DNA from: Chlorops oryzae
Lineage: Eukaryota > Arthropoda > Insecta > Diptera > Chloropidae
Assembly: GCA_020466095.1 (NCBI GenBank)
Contig: CM035806.1
Coordinates: 124,113,407-124,177,406, forward strand
DNA: 64,000 nt
Direction of reading: 5' to 3'
Below are positions 34,348 through 44,948 of this stretch, one piece after another. The translations under genes and the position numbers were made by a program. A model generated the notes under the pieces. The model saw only the letters and a list, made by a program, of their open reading frames with translations. It had not been told where the DNA came from and ran no database searches. Position 1 is the first letter of the stretch; each line of letters starts with the position of its first letter.

Positions 34348-34420
34348 CGGGCATGGCCAAGCGGTTTACTTAGCGGGCCAAACCGCTTGTGGACTTGTTA
34401 TGGCTGCAACTCGTGGTGTC
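34348..34420 (+). repeat. tRNA-like (SINE-type) sequence
   Basis: GGGCATGGCCAAGCGGTTTA contains a consensus A box (TGGCCAAGCGG) as in class II tRNAs. The downstream GGCTGCAACTCGTGG only weakly resembles a B box. It faces the minus-strand sequence at 34601-34670. Confidence 0.5.
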
Positions 34421-34600
34421 GTTAAATTCTGCAGACCCACCCACAAATTATGTAATCATCCACCCGATTCTCTAGCTCATTTCTTTTTGCAAGCTTCGCA
34501 ACAGTGTGGCTGCCATCAAGAAAGGTGACGCCCGTAGGACGCATAGCGGTTCGTCGTGATACCACGGAAAAGAGAAATAAAAAATAAAAAAAAAATAATT

Positions 34601-34670
34601 GGGAGTTGAACCCACCGTTTCTCGCATTGAAATTTGACATCTCAGCCAGCTAATCCACGGCGGCCGTCAA
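34601..34670 (-). repeat. tRNA-like (SINE-type) sequence
   Basis: Minus strand: GTGGATTAGCTGGCTGAG resembles an A box, and GGTGGGTTCAACTCCC is a B box at tRNA distance. An A-rich tract follows on the minus-strand side of the complement. Not a clean cloverleaf. Confidence 0.55.
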
Positions 34671-34975
34671 GGTCGATCTAGATTTTATCACATATTCTAG
34701 TCTTCGAAAATCGATTTTGCTATCTTCGGAAAAAGCAAAACCTTGTCTATTTCAAAACACCATTTGAATTAGATATTGATTTCAATTCTGATTGTGAATC
34801 AATTCTGTGTCGGTTTCCATAACAGCTCCGAAAATTCTAAAATTTCTCTGTTTCTTTCAAAGAAATGCTTCTCCATTAACGTTTAAGAATTTCTAGAAGT
34901 CAAAATCTTCGTACTTCCCGTTCCTATTTCTCCTCCTGCTACTAATCCACCACCTATTTCTCACATCCCACCTAG

Positions 34976-35215
34976 GGCGCGCTGGGGGTCAAAGGGCCCA
35001 CCGGGCGTTTGAAAAATGGGGCCCCGTTACATAAGAAAAAAAACCGAACAGCTAAAAAATGTAAAATGGTAAAATGGGGGTTATAAGTTTATCTGAAATA
35101 AACTTTATAAATAAAAAAATAAAATAATAAAAATCCTTACTCCACGAGTATTGATCCCAGATACATTTTCCCGGGCATTTTCCCGGTTGCCCGGTGGCCC
35201 AGTCCGCCCATGCAT
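34976..35215. mobile_element. GC-rich-ended MITE candidate
   Basis: GGGCCCACCGGGCGTTTGAA near the left faces CCGGTTGCCCGGTGGCCCAG near the right. The inverted ends share the GGCCACCGGGCAACCGG type of sequence found at many DNA-transposon termini. The interior is AT-rich. Exact limits and duplication unclear. Confidence 0.5.
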
Positions 35216-35224
35216 CCCACCTTC

Positions 35225-35570
35225 AATTCTATCTTCATCTGGTTCTCCTCTCCTGTCTTTATTCTCTTATTCTCCTCTTATTCTCCTCTCATTCTCTTCT
35301 CCTCTTTTCTCATTATCCTCTTCTACTCTCCAACTTCTCGTCCTAACACTCTTCTCCTTCTGTCTTCCTACTTCTCCTCTCTTCCTAGTCCTCCTCTATA
35401 TCTACTCCTGCTCTCTTCCTACTCCTCCTCGCTACCTACTCCTCTTTCCTTCTCCCTCCTCATCTCTTCATATTCCTCCTCTGATCCTGCTCTTACTCCT
35501 CCCCCCTCCTCTTACTTCCCGACTTTTTTCCTCCTCTGCTCGTCTTCGTCTGCTCACCCTTCCCCACCTC
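35225..35570. repeat. Polypyrimidine tract
   Basis: About 340 bp almost entirely of C and T (TCTCCTCTT, CTACTCCTCC). Both long frames across it are leucine/serine/proline artefacts. Possibly triplex-forming. Confidence 0.93.
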
Positions 35571-36511
35571 GTAGGCACTTAAAATTTGCGCACGGTCTCC
35601 ACCTTTCCAAATTAGGTCTATGCGCTTAGCTATCTTATACGGTAATTGAGTTATGGCCCTTAATATGGGGCAAAGTAGAGAAAATTGACTTTTTTCACAT
35701 TTTGGGCCATATCTCGGAAACGCTACTTAAATCCATCAAACCAATGACCTTTTTGGAATGAGGGAGCCCTAAGCTAACATAAAATAACCATTAGAAAAAA
35801 AGAGTCGGAACGCTGTAGCATTGTGTTATGAGTTAATACGACCTTTTTCATACCAAAACGGCTCCCAAAGTCAAAAAATTTCAAAATTTTGACTTTGATG
35901 GCAAAAAAAATCCTTTAAACTGCAAAAAAGTATGAGAAAATTGTATACCCACAGAAAGGCCAGAAAATTCTGTGTCGAACCGCGTTACAGTTTTTTCCCT
36001 AAAATGCAAAGCTTAGAAGCTAAACATTTTTTTCTAAAACAACTGCAAGTTTCTTTCTTTCCCTTATAACTCCTGAGGGGTGCATTTTTGACTCCCCTCC
36101 CATACGATTTTTTGTTCACAATGACCTCCTCTATCAACCCTATAAAAACAAGTTGAGTTGTGTCATAGGACACCAGATTAGAACGAAGTTCATTATGGTA
36201 TTTATAAATGTTAGTAAATATAATTCGCAGCAAGGTTTTTCGCAAAACTCAATTGTTTTTATTAATCGAAAAATATATGTATACAAGACGGCTGTTTGTT
36301 GTTTTCAACTGTTTTTCACAAGCGAAAATGCGATACAGTATATTCTGCTTAGCTGCATTCAATTATTTTCCAGACAATTTTATGCACTTACCTACGCGAA
36401 AAACGCACCTACCCGAAATTTTTTGCTGTATTTTTGAGTAACATATCAGAATGTCTTTAACAACACTTGAATTCTTAAAAGAACGCCGTCCAAATATTAA
36501 TTTTATTAACA
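35571..36511. other. No certain gene
   Basis: Short frames only. Just before the family B copy, an ATG-started frame (36450-36513) reads MSLTTLEFLKERRPNINF and is interrupted by the insertion; too short to judge. Confidence 0.35.
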
Positions 36512-37153
36512 AACAAGTAAGAAAGCTAAAGTCGGTCAAGCCCGACTTTGAAATACCCAGCGTCCCGACGTAATGAGCGCACTATGTTTTGCTTCTCTAT
36601 TTGTGGGCGTGGCAGTGGGAGGGCCACATTAATTATTTCCTTACACCTTGCATTCGCCTTGGTGAACCTATGTTGCGCATTTGAAGCTTCTATGCCTTTT
36701 ATTTCGGAAGTTACGATAAGCCCTTATTTGTGGGCGTGGCTCGAGGAGGACGGCGTCCATTTTTTTCCAGGATATGTCCCTTTTCCTAGTTTACCAGTAC
36801 ACCAAATATCAATGGAATGTGCTGGATGGTTCGCAAGTTACAAGCATTTTACTAAAAACACAATATATTCATTTGTGGGCGTGGCAGTGGGCGGATATCT
36901 CCCATTTTTACTTAGGATCATACTCGGATCCCCATATGCATGTGTGCCAAATTTCGACTTCATTGGTTCAGCCGTTTCGGAGGAGATCCGACCACGGACG
37001 GACGGACAGACGGTCAGACGGACCTGTCTAAATCGATTCAGTTTTTGATCCTGATCATTTCTATATATATTTTTCCATATCTCTGGAGCTTAATTCTCCC
37101 TATAACAAGATTTGCACAAAACTAATATACCCCGCTTACGCTGGGTATAAAAA
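36512..37153 (+). repeat. Dispersed family B, full-length copy (B2)
   Basis: Starts ACAAGTAAGAAAGCTAAAGT, then CCCGACTTTGAAATACCCAG. Core units carry TTTGTGGGCGTGGCAGTGGG. CCAAATTTCGACTTCATTGG, CCGTTTCGGAGGAGATCCGA, a GACGGACGGACAGACGG tract and ATCGATTCAGTTTTTGATCC follow. It ends TACCCCGCTTACGCTGGGTA then TAAAAAC. The 5' ATACCCAGCGT word is inverted at the 3' end as ACGCTGGGTAT. Same design as family A with different sequence. Confidence 0.88.
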
Positions 37154-37605
37154 CATATTTAACTTTTGTAATAAAAGAAAAATTCTTTCATAACTGACTA
37201 GAAATAAAAAAATGCAGTAAAATGAAATGAAAAAAAAAAATTGAGGTTTATCGTTTTCAACCTAGCTTAAACTTTTTGATGGTTTAAACTTTCAAATGAT
37301 AGTCGCTATGAGAGCTTAAACCAGGTTTATTAATTTTGTATCAACATTTTTGAAAAATTCTAACAAAGCAAAGGCATTTTAGGTCGATAGGAAAGCGTTT
37401 GAAATTCAAAAGATAAATTTTCAACAGGGCTGTTAAAGGAACATTTTACCATGAAATTTTATTTCAAAAACTAAAAACAGGATGCTGTTAAAGCGAATGT
37501 GCACCTAAGTTGAATGCAGCTAAAAGAGAAATTTTCATACAAATACAGACAAAAATGCTGCGGTAGAATATTTTTGTGCTGGTATGTAACTTACATGGGC
37601 GCTAA
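37154..37605. other. No gene seen
   Basis: AT-rich DNA between two repeat copies. Confidence 0.5.
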
Positions 37606-38615
37606 AGGGCTCTACGTTCTAAAGCTGCACGTGAATTTCCAATACCAAACACATGTGGAACCAAGTAAGAAAGCTAAAGTCGGCCAAGCGCGACTTTGAA
37701 ATACCCAGCGTCCCGACATTATTGGCGCACTATGGTACGAAAAATCTCCATTTGTGGGCGTGGCATTGGGCGGGATACATAACTTTTTTTCCTGCACCTA
37801 TCGTTCACCTTGGTCAACCTATGTTGCGAGTTTGAAGCTTATACGCCTTTTACTTCGGAAGTTACCAAAAATCTTCATTTGTGGGCGTGGCAGTGGGCGG
37901 GCCACATACATTTTTTTCCTACACCTTTCATTCGCTTTGGTGAACCTATGTTCGAATTTGAAGTTTCTACGCCTTTTACTTCATAAGTTACGATAAACCG
38001 TTATTTGTGGGCGTGGCTCAAGGAGGACGGCGTCCATTTTTTCCCAGGATATGTCCCTTTTCGTAGTTTACCAGTACACCAAATATCAATGAAATGTGTT
38101 GAGTGGTTCGCAAGTTACAAGCATTTTACTGAAAACACATTAAATTCATCTGTGGGCGTGGCAGTGGGCGGATGTCTCCCATTTTTACTTAGCATCATAC
38201 TCGGATCCCGATATACCTGTGTGCCACATTTCGACTTGATTGGTCCAGCCGTTTCGGAGGAGATCCGGACACGGACGGACGGACAGACGGACATGTCTAA
38301 ATCGATTCAATTTTTGATCCTGATCAAGAATATATATATATATGTCTATATCTACGGAGCGTAATTCTGGCTGTTACAAGATACCCTAATATACCCTGCT
38401 TACGCTGGGTATAAAAACAAATAAGTACTTTGACTTACTTTCGCTACTTGAACGCATACGCTTATTACAAGTAATCGGACTCACATGGTTGCATTTAAGT
38501 CACACATTTCCTATATTTCTGTCGACCTGTCATCGAAATTTCAACTCTGATTTCCTTTCTTCGAAGTAGTGAGCTCGTTACTTCCTTTCAATTTACTTTA
38601 ACAGCGTTGAGCCCT
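37606..38615. mobile_element. MITE C, copy 2, split by a family B insertion
   Basis: AGGGCTCTACGTTCTAAAGC at the left faces ...ACAGCGTTGAGCCCT at the right. 38475-38585 matches 16228-16337 closely. The left arm through CCAAACACATG (37644-37654) and the right arm from AAGTACTTTGA (38423) correspond to one continuous stretch in copy 1 (16133-16185). Family B copy B3 occupies the interval between them. Confidence 0.8.
37662..38417 (+). repeat. Dispersed family B, full-length copy (B3)
   Basis: CAAGTAAGAAAGCTAAAGTC to GCTTACGCTGGGTATAAAAA, with three GTGGGCGTGGCAGTGGG-type core units before the CTCAAGGAGGACGGCGTCCA block. Inserted in MITE C; comparison with the empty site indicates that the element runs from about CAAGTAAG to about TATAAAAAC with no obvious long target duplication. 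Confidence 0.9.
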
Positions 38616-39590
38616 CAAGGTGCTAAGTTAGATAAGCAGAATATACTGGAACTGAAAAAGCATACGTGTAAAGGGTTTTCCATCGCAAATGAGATAGTCT
38701 CGAAAATGCGAATTTTCATACATAAAGATGTTTTAAAGTATCGATATTTTTCACACCGATATTACAGCCGCAGCCCTCGGAGTACAGACGATGATTTTAA
38801 ATAATTTTTAATTATGTACGAATTGACGTATACTTTGATAGCGCAAAAAAATTATAAGCTACCTAAAATGCCCTTATATATTTGCAAAAACCTACTAATC
38901 GGAGTTATTCTGAAAACGTTCAGTCTGGCAGCACCACATATTGTTTGGTTTTGTTTGAATGCATTTATGCTTGTATGTGTCTGTGTAGTTTCTGAATTTA
39001 ATAATTAATTGTTTTTTCGGGATATCGTCGCAAATAAGTGTCATTTTACGTAAATATATGTATATTTCTTTCTTTTTGCAAAGGTTATTATACCCTTTTT
39101 TGCGAACTTCAATTTAGGTAACACGGATTTTATAGCGGTTTTTAACTTTTTCTCGACTAGGTCCCCTGTCGCTATCGTTTCATAAAGAACTTCGTTCTAA
39201 AAACACTCGTGAACGCAACACGCTATATATATAAGTACATGTTTTTATGTAAATTGCACATAGTTTCACTTACGATCATCCTTGAAGATGGACGTTTCTA
39301 ACCTTTGATGGATTTCAAAAAAAAGGACCCAATCAGTGAGGCGTAAAAAGTATTCACCCATAATGCCCCTTCACAATACATGCTCTATGCCATTTCATTG
39401 AGCCACTGCATAGTATGTATTTTAAGAAAGGACTCTGGATTTTCTGCACTACTCGCCTCACCGCTCCTTTGCGAGTAAATAATAAAACTTTTCATGGTGC
39501 CTAGGTTCTACGCCCCGGAATAAAAGAAACGGAGAACGAGTCGCAAATGCAAACGAAATCGGAAACGTAAACGGAGTATTGAATACAATT
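38616..39590. other. No certain gene
   Basis: Short frames without recognisable domains. Confidence 0.45.
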
Positions 39591-39598
39591 TTTGAGCT

Positions 39599-39640
39599 CA
39601 TATAAAAGGATGCACTTTGGCTACACACACGCTCGGCTGA
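39599..39640 (+). promoter_or_regulatory. Candidate TATA-type core promoter
   Basis: CATATAAAAGGATGC contains a strong TATA box, followed about 30 bp later by GGCTGAGCACTGC, which could hold a start site, then CAATAAAGC. No coding frame follows that I can support, so this may be chance. Confidence 0.25.
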
Positions 39641-39890
39641 GCACTGCAATAAAGCTTACAGAAAATTGAAAGGAAAAATGAAGATTAAATAAATATAAAG
39701 GGGATTTACAAAAAACAAATTTTTATATATGCATGTACCTATATAGCATGAAAAACTAGTAAAAATAAAACGAAAAGAAGCAGCGCAGCAGAGGGGGAGA
39801 GCCAGGAAATTAAATTTGAAAGCATCTTTATATGCGCCACGATGGCAACGTTGAGCTCCGTTTTTAACTCATACGAAATGCATTAAAAAA

Positions 39891-40456
39891 CAAGTAAGGG
39901 TGTTATAGTCAGGCGAGCCAATAAAATACCCGATACAGACTCACATGTTCAAATAATTTTTATTATCAAGAGGTGTTTAAGACCATTAGGGGCCCCATAT
40001 ACCGACATTTGATAGATTTCTTTATGAAAACCTCCCTTTGCCACGCCCACTCTTCCATTTTTTTGCAATTCTAATCGGAGGCTTAAATATACGGTCAAAT
40101 TCTAAGTTTCATTGAAATATTTCGAAAAATTCCGATTTTGAGTCAGTTTTGTGATTTTCGTAACAGACCCTCGTACTGGAGGTACCCCTAAAAATAGTCC
40201 GATCGTGTCCATACTCGTGTCGCCGTGAGCACGCATAACAAATTTTGTCAGGATAGGTCAACTCTTTCGATAAAATAACTGTATACAAACAGACGGACAG
40301 ACAGACAGACGGACGGACATGTCTAAGTCGAATCTCCTGGTGACGCTGATCATTTCTATATATATTTTGGATGGTCTATCTCGACTGGTTCTGGGTGTTA
40401 CACACAACCACACAAACGCAATATACCCTCGACACAGAGTGTGTCGGGTATAAAAA
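39891..40456 (+). repeat. Dispersed family A, internally deleted copy (A3)
   Basis: Both ends are intact (ACAAGTAAGGGTGTTATAGT; GAGTGTGTCGGGTATAAAAA), but the second internal GGAGGTACC/CCACGCCCAC block is missing, giving 566 bp instead of about 860. Confidence 0.9.
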
Positions 40457-40872
40457 TGTTGAATGAGAAGAGGGTAGGCGAGGGGGGATGGGGTTCGGGG
40501 AAGAAATAGGGCAAGCAGTCGGGCTGGGAAAGAAAGAACACAAAAGCTAACAAAAACTGAAAGCGCAAGCCACCGGCAGAATCAACGTCAGCATCACCAG
40601 CGACAAAATCGGCACAAAGGATCGAAAGGCAGGGCCATAGCAAGGGTTTTCCGCATTCAGTCACATGCACACATAATTGTGCACATATATCACGTCATCT
40701 ATATAATATATCTATATATTATATAATAATATATATAATATAAATCAGGGAATAGAAAATAATGATTATTTTGTGTTTTTTGACCAAAAAAATCGCACAC
40801 AAAGAGTAATGCTACCAATGTGCAAAATATGCCAAACTTATTCTCAAATGGCAGGCTTTCAGGAAATACCAT
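40457..40872. other. No gene seen
   Basis: Contains a TATATAATATA-rich stretch at 40695-40742. Confidence 0.5.
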
Positions 40873-41041
40873 AGGGGTATTCACAAAGACGTCGGAAAGT
40901 AGGAAAGTCGGAAAATCGGAAAAATTTAAATGCTTAAAAAGTTGTGCAAGACACAAAAAAAATTTAAAAATTTTTGAAGAAGTCGCAATTTTCCGATTTT
41001 CCGACTTTCCAACGATTTTAACACGCCTTTGTGAATACCCG
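40873..41041. mobile_element. Palindromic MITE, copy 1
   Basis: GGGGTATTCACAAAGACGTC faces ACACGCCTTTGTGAATACCC. GTCGGAAAATCGGAAAA also pairs with TTTTCCGATTTTCCGAC, so almost the whole 169 bp folds on itself. No clear duplication. Confidence 0.78.
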
Positions 41042-41092
41042 TCATGATTTAAATTTGCACAAATTTTATTTAAAACTCAACATTTAATGATT

Positions 41093-41262
41093 AGGGGTAT
41101 TCACAAAGGCGTCGGAATATAGTAAAGTCGGAAAATCGGAAAATCTTAACTGCTTAAAAACATGTGCAAGATACAAAAAAAGTTTAAAAAAATTTTAAGA
41201 AGTCGAATTTTTCCGATTTTCCAACTTTCCAACGTATTTAACACGCCTTTGTGAATACCCCT
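41093..41262. mobile_element. Palindromic MITE, copy 2
   Basis: Same family and orientation as 40873-41041, with AGGGGTATTCACAAAGGCGT and GCCTTTGTGAATACCCCT ends and about 80-85% identity by eye. Only 51 bp separate the two. Confidence 0.8.
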
Positions 41263-41718
41263 ATTATTTTCGAGTTTTATTTAAAATTCAAAAAATACAA
41301 CTTACTTTTGATTTTTATTTTTGAATTGAACAATAAAGATTATTTTTTGAATTTTATTTTTTTACTCGAAAAATAAAACTCATTTTCTGAGTATTATAAT
41401 ATTCTTTAAAAATAAAACTCAACCGGCGTTTTCGCCGAGATGGATAGACCAATTTTTATCATATAATCCCAGCTTTAATTTTTAAATGTAAGTGAAATTA
41501 TTTTGGAAATATTTGGGTTTAGGTGCTTGTACATTTCATATGGCCTTAAATAGGACTTTTTGGAATTTCTTTGGTAGGGGTCCTCAAAAACTTTTTATAA
41601 AACTGGTCCGTACCGCAGTATGATTTTAGCGGAAAAAATACGATTTTTTGACCATCCCATTCTAACGATTCATGAAAAAAAATTTTGCGTATACTTGCGT
41701 TTGTCTCGATAAAGTCCA
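41263..41718. other. No gene seen
   Basis: AT-rich. AAAATAAAACTCA-type words recur between 41275 and 41425. Confidence 0.4.
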
Positions 41719-41810
41719 TTTTTATACCCAGCGTAAGCAGGGTATATTAATTTTGTGCGAATCTTGTAACAGCTAGAACTAAGCTCTGCAGATATAGACA
41801 TATCTGTATA
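41719..41810 (-). repeat. Dispersed family B, 3' end fragment
   Basis: Minus-strand orientation: TTTTTATACCCAGCGTAAGC, GGGTATATTAATTTTGTGCG and CTTGTAACAGCTAGAACTAA are the complement of the family B terminus. It ends against the fold-back element. Confidence 0.85.
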
Positions 41811-41816
41811 TTACAC

Positions 41817-42955
41817 CCCAATAAGCACAACGAGTTCGAATCGAATTCGAATCGAATTCTGGTAACCACGCTTTTGAATCCACCGGCTGTGGGATTTGAA
41901 CACCGAACCTCTTGATTTATAGTCATATTTGTAGTCTGCTTACCCATTACGCCGTCTTCGCCGAATTGAAATGAATGACTTTTTTTCGTTTATAAGTTTA
42001 GCTTGATTCTATATTTACCTCGAATGTCTTGCGATTTGGAAACAAATTATCAAAACTACCTTCGAGAATTAAAGTTTCGTACGCACTAAACACAAATATT
42101 TTAAGGAATTCGAATTGAATTCGAATCGCGGAAGGCAATTTTCGCGAGCTCGCGCTTTTATCGTATTTTGCGTTCGATTCGAAGACAAAACGCGATAAGA
42201 ATTCGAACCGTTTGGAACGAGCTCGCCTCGAGCTCGCTTTTTATCGCGGATTTTAGAATACGCGAGCTCGCTTTTTTTTATCGTGGAATTCACAAGAGCC
42301 TTGCCGACTACGGCACCCTGAAAGGGATTTTGAAGTTTTCTTGATATTTTGAAAAGTCCTCGAGGGCTCCCTGAAAAATGGCCCCAATTCAAAATGGCCC
42401 CAAACTGAAAATGAAAAAAGGCCCCAAAATTTGGGGTCATTTTGCATTATGAAAAATTACCCCAAATCAAAAATTAAATTTGGCCCCAAAATAAAATGAA
42501 AAAGGCCCCAAAAACAAAAATAGGTGTATTTTAATCAAAATGAAAAATGGCCCTAAAATTTTGTATTGAATACAGCAGCACGAATTTTAGGGCGATTTTT
42601 TTGGGTCATTTTGCATTTTTCAAAATTTATGTTACATTTGGGGCCTTTTTTCATTTTTTGATTTGGGGTAATTTATTATAATGCAAAATTACCCCAAATT
42701 TTGGGGCCTTTTTTCAGGGAGCCCTCGAGGACTTTTCAAAATATCAAGAAAACTTCAAAATCCCTTTCAGGGTGCCGTAGTCGGCAAGGCTCTTATGAAT
42801 TCCACGATAAAAAAAGCGAGCGCGCGATATCGCGAAAATTGCGTTCCGCGAATTCGAATCGAATTCGATTCGAATTCGTTTAATGCGATTCGCGCTCTAC
42901 GAATTCGATTCGAATTCGATTCGAACACGTTATCGTTTTTGTGTTTATTGGGACT
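41817..42955. mobile_element. Fold-back element
   Basis: CCCAATAAGCACAACGAGTT (41818) faces the complement of TGTTTATTGGG (42941-42951). The inner arms 42264-42373 and 42714-42823 pair almost perfectly over about 110 bp, including GAGCCTTGCCGACTACGGCA. Both outer arms carry the self-palindromic word GAATTCGAATCGAATTCGA. The centre is built of GGCCCCAAA and TTTGGGGCC words that also pair. A tRNA-like segment sits in the left arm, which makes the arms unequal. No coding capacity. Confidence 0.8.
41880..41957 (-). repeat. tRNA-like (SINE-type) sequence in fold-back arm
   Basis: Minus strand: GGCGTAATGGGTAAGCAGAC (A-box-like), then GGTTCGGTGTTCAAATCCC (B-box-like) at normal spacing. It occupies the extra length of the left arm and may be an insertion into the fold-back element. 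Confidence 0.5.
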
Positions 42956-43153
42956 GTGCGACATTTTTTCGGTGATTGTTTGGGGGGTGGGGATTTGATA
43001 ATGCATCATGAAATACTTAGAAAAACATTAAGTTCTGCATCATTACTTTTTTCAATTTGGCTGCTAATAAGAGAACGGGAGCGTATTTTTCACAGTTTTC
43101 GCTCATTCTTTTTGTCGTTTTTTAAATTCCGGTCACTATATTCTTTTGACTTA

Positions 43154-43279
43154 GGCCCATTTGCTACTGTTCCGGTTAAAGTTTATCGTCACGATATCTC
43201 CTTAAAATGTCAAAATTTTCATACAAATTTTTTTGTTTTTCGGAGCGAAAACTTTAATCAGAACAGTAGCAAACGGGCC
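43154..43279. mobile_element. MITE with TTA target duplication
   Basis: GGCCCATTTGCTACTGTTCC faces GAACAGTAGCAAACGGGCC, flanked by TTA (43151-43153 and 43280-43282). TTAAAGTTT and AAACTTTAA extend the pairing. 126 bp. PIF/Harbinger-like. Confidence 0.7.
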
Positions 43280-43432
43280 TTAAAGTTCAAAAAAGCCGAC
43301 AAACTACGATAAACTTCTATTCTATTAGTTTCAAAATAAAAATTTTTTCTTCAATTTTTTCAATTAATTTTCTGCTCGCTTTTAAAAAATTTTCCGCTCT
43401 CCGTTCGATGTTCACTCGTTGAATATTGCGCA

Positions 43433-43505
43433 GAAATGAGGATTGAACCAACATAGATATAGACCTTCAGACACACCGTCTAACATCGTTACCTGCTTGA
43501 CCGAA
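43433..43505 (-). repeat. tRNA-like (SINE-type) sequence
   Basis: Minus strand: TCAAGCAGGTAACGATGTTA resembles the A-box half, and ATGTTGGTTCAATCCTCAT carries the B box. No clean cloverleaf. Confidence 0.5.
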
Positions 43506-43740
43506 AATTCAAAGATTTTGATTTTCCGTCAGACATCGTAGGTGTACTCTTTCTCACTAACACACGCTCAAAGTTGATACAACATTTGACGTGTCTATAC
43601 CAAGCATTAGAAAGTGGTCCAAAAATTACGTAAGATTCTTAAAAATAAAAAATCCCTTTAAAATCAAAATAAGTTTCATGATAAATATTTCGTAATGATA
43701 TTTTCAAAAATCCTTCCCTAATGTAAGCAAGCATAAGGAT

Positions 43741-44530
43741 TAGACCGTTTCACTTTTTCAACTTTTTTCGAAATATAAATGAGAACAATTTTTTTCTAAA
43801 TCTATTAAAACAAACAAAAATTTTGGTATATAAAACTTTTATAAAGTCGAAGGTTTAGACCTCGCGCAAAATCGGTAAAGCTTTTTGCCTAAAAAAAGCA
43901 GATTTTGAAAAATGAGGAAAAACATTGCATTACTAATTTTATAATAACTCTTGACTTGTTTGTCCGATTTAAGTATAGTCTAGCTTATTTTAAAGGCAAT
44001 TAAATTTACCAGATTCCCTCATTTGGCATTAAAATATTTTGATAATAATTTAAGTGCCTACAAGCTTTCAAAGATCATTTATCATAAAATTTCGAGAAAA
44101 AATTTAGCTACATTGAGTCATTTAAAAATTCTTTAAAAAAATTTGGATCAGTTATTAGTTTTTCTTTGAATGCAGACTAATGGACAATTTTTATGAGCAA
44201 ATATTTAGAAATTGAACTTAATTGAAAAAGTGGAAAAAAGTTATTTATCACAACAATGCGATTTATTTAAAATTTGATACAATAGTTTTTTTATTAGTGT
44301 TTGGATATGTTAAATGGACTGATTCAATTTAACATTTAGTAATGCAATGTTTTTCCTCATTTTTCAAAATCTGCTTTTTTTAGGCAAAAAGCTTTACCGA
44401 TTTTGCGCGAGGTCTAAACCTTCGACACTATAAAAGTTTTATATACCAATATTTTTGTTTTTTTTAATAGATTTAGAAAAAAATTGTTCCCATTTATATT
44501 TCGAAAAAATTGAAAAAGTGAAACGGTCTA
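43741..44530. mobile_element. MITE with ~195-bp inverted repeats and 8-bp duplication
   Basis: TAGACCGTTTCACTTTTTCA at the left and its complement at the right, with near-perfect pairing from 43741-43938 to 44341-44530. Flanked by perfect 8-bp duplications ATAAGGAT (43733-43740 and 44531-44538). Duplication length fits hAT (or P). 790 bp, AT-rich, non-coding. The high arm identity suggests recent activity or strong hairpin-mediated maintenance. Confidence 0.92.
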
Positions 44531-44948
44531 ATAAGGATATTTGAATCCCTCCGTAAGCATGAAACATGAAAACATAAAACGAATATTCAAAAATTATTTA
44601 GTGGACAGCCACTTTCTAAAAACTTTGAGTAGCCCCAGATCCGCACAATATTAATTGATTTTGTTGTTTAATATCTTAAAAGAAAGATTAGTCTATTCTC
44701 TATAAAGTGGCATTAATTTCAGGATCAAAAAAATATGTCTTGCGTACAAAATTTTGATGAAACTAGCGCAACCCAGGTTTTTCCCCATAGAAATCACTCT
44801 CCAGATTTCAAGGCCCATGAGCGACCTCTAAAACTTAATCAATCCCGATAAAACTTCATATATATATTATTCTTAGACCCATTTCAACATTTTAAGACTA
44901 TGACAACTGGGAAAATCGGACTTTTCTAATTAAGGGCCACCCTAATGT

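Noticed and set aside
35151..35629. Two ~140-codon frames that look like signal-rich hydrophobic proteins
   Set aside because: Polypyrimidine DNA yields Leu/Ser/Pro/Phe in every frame; no motif and no codon bias.
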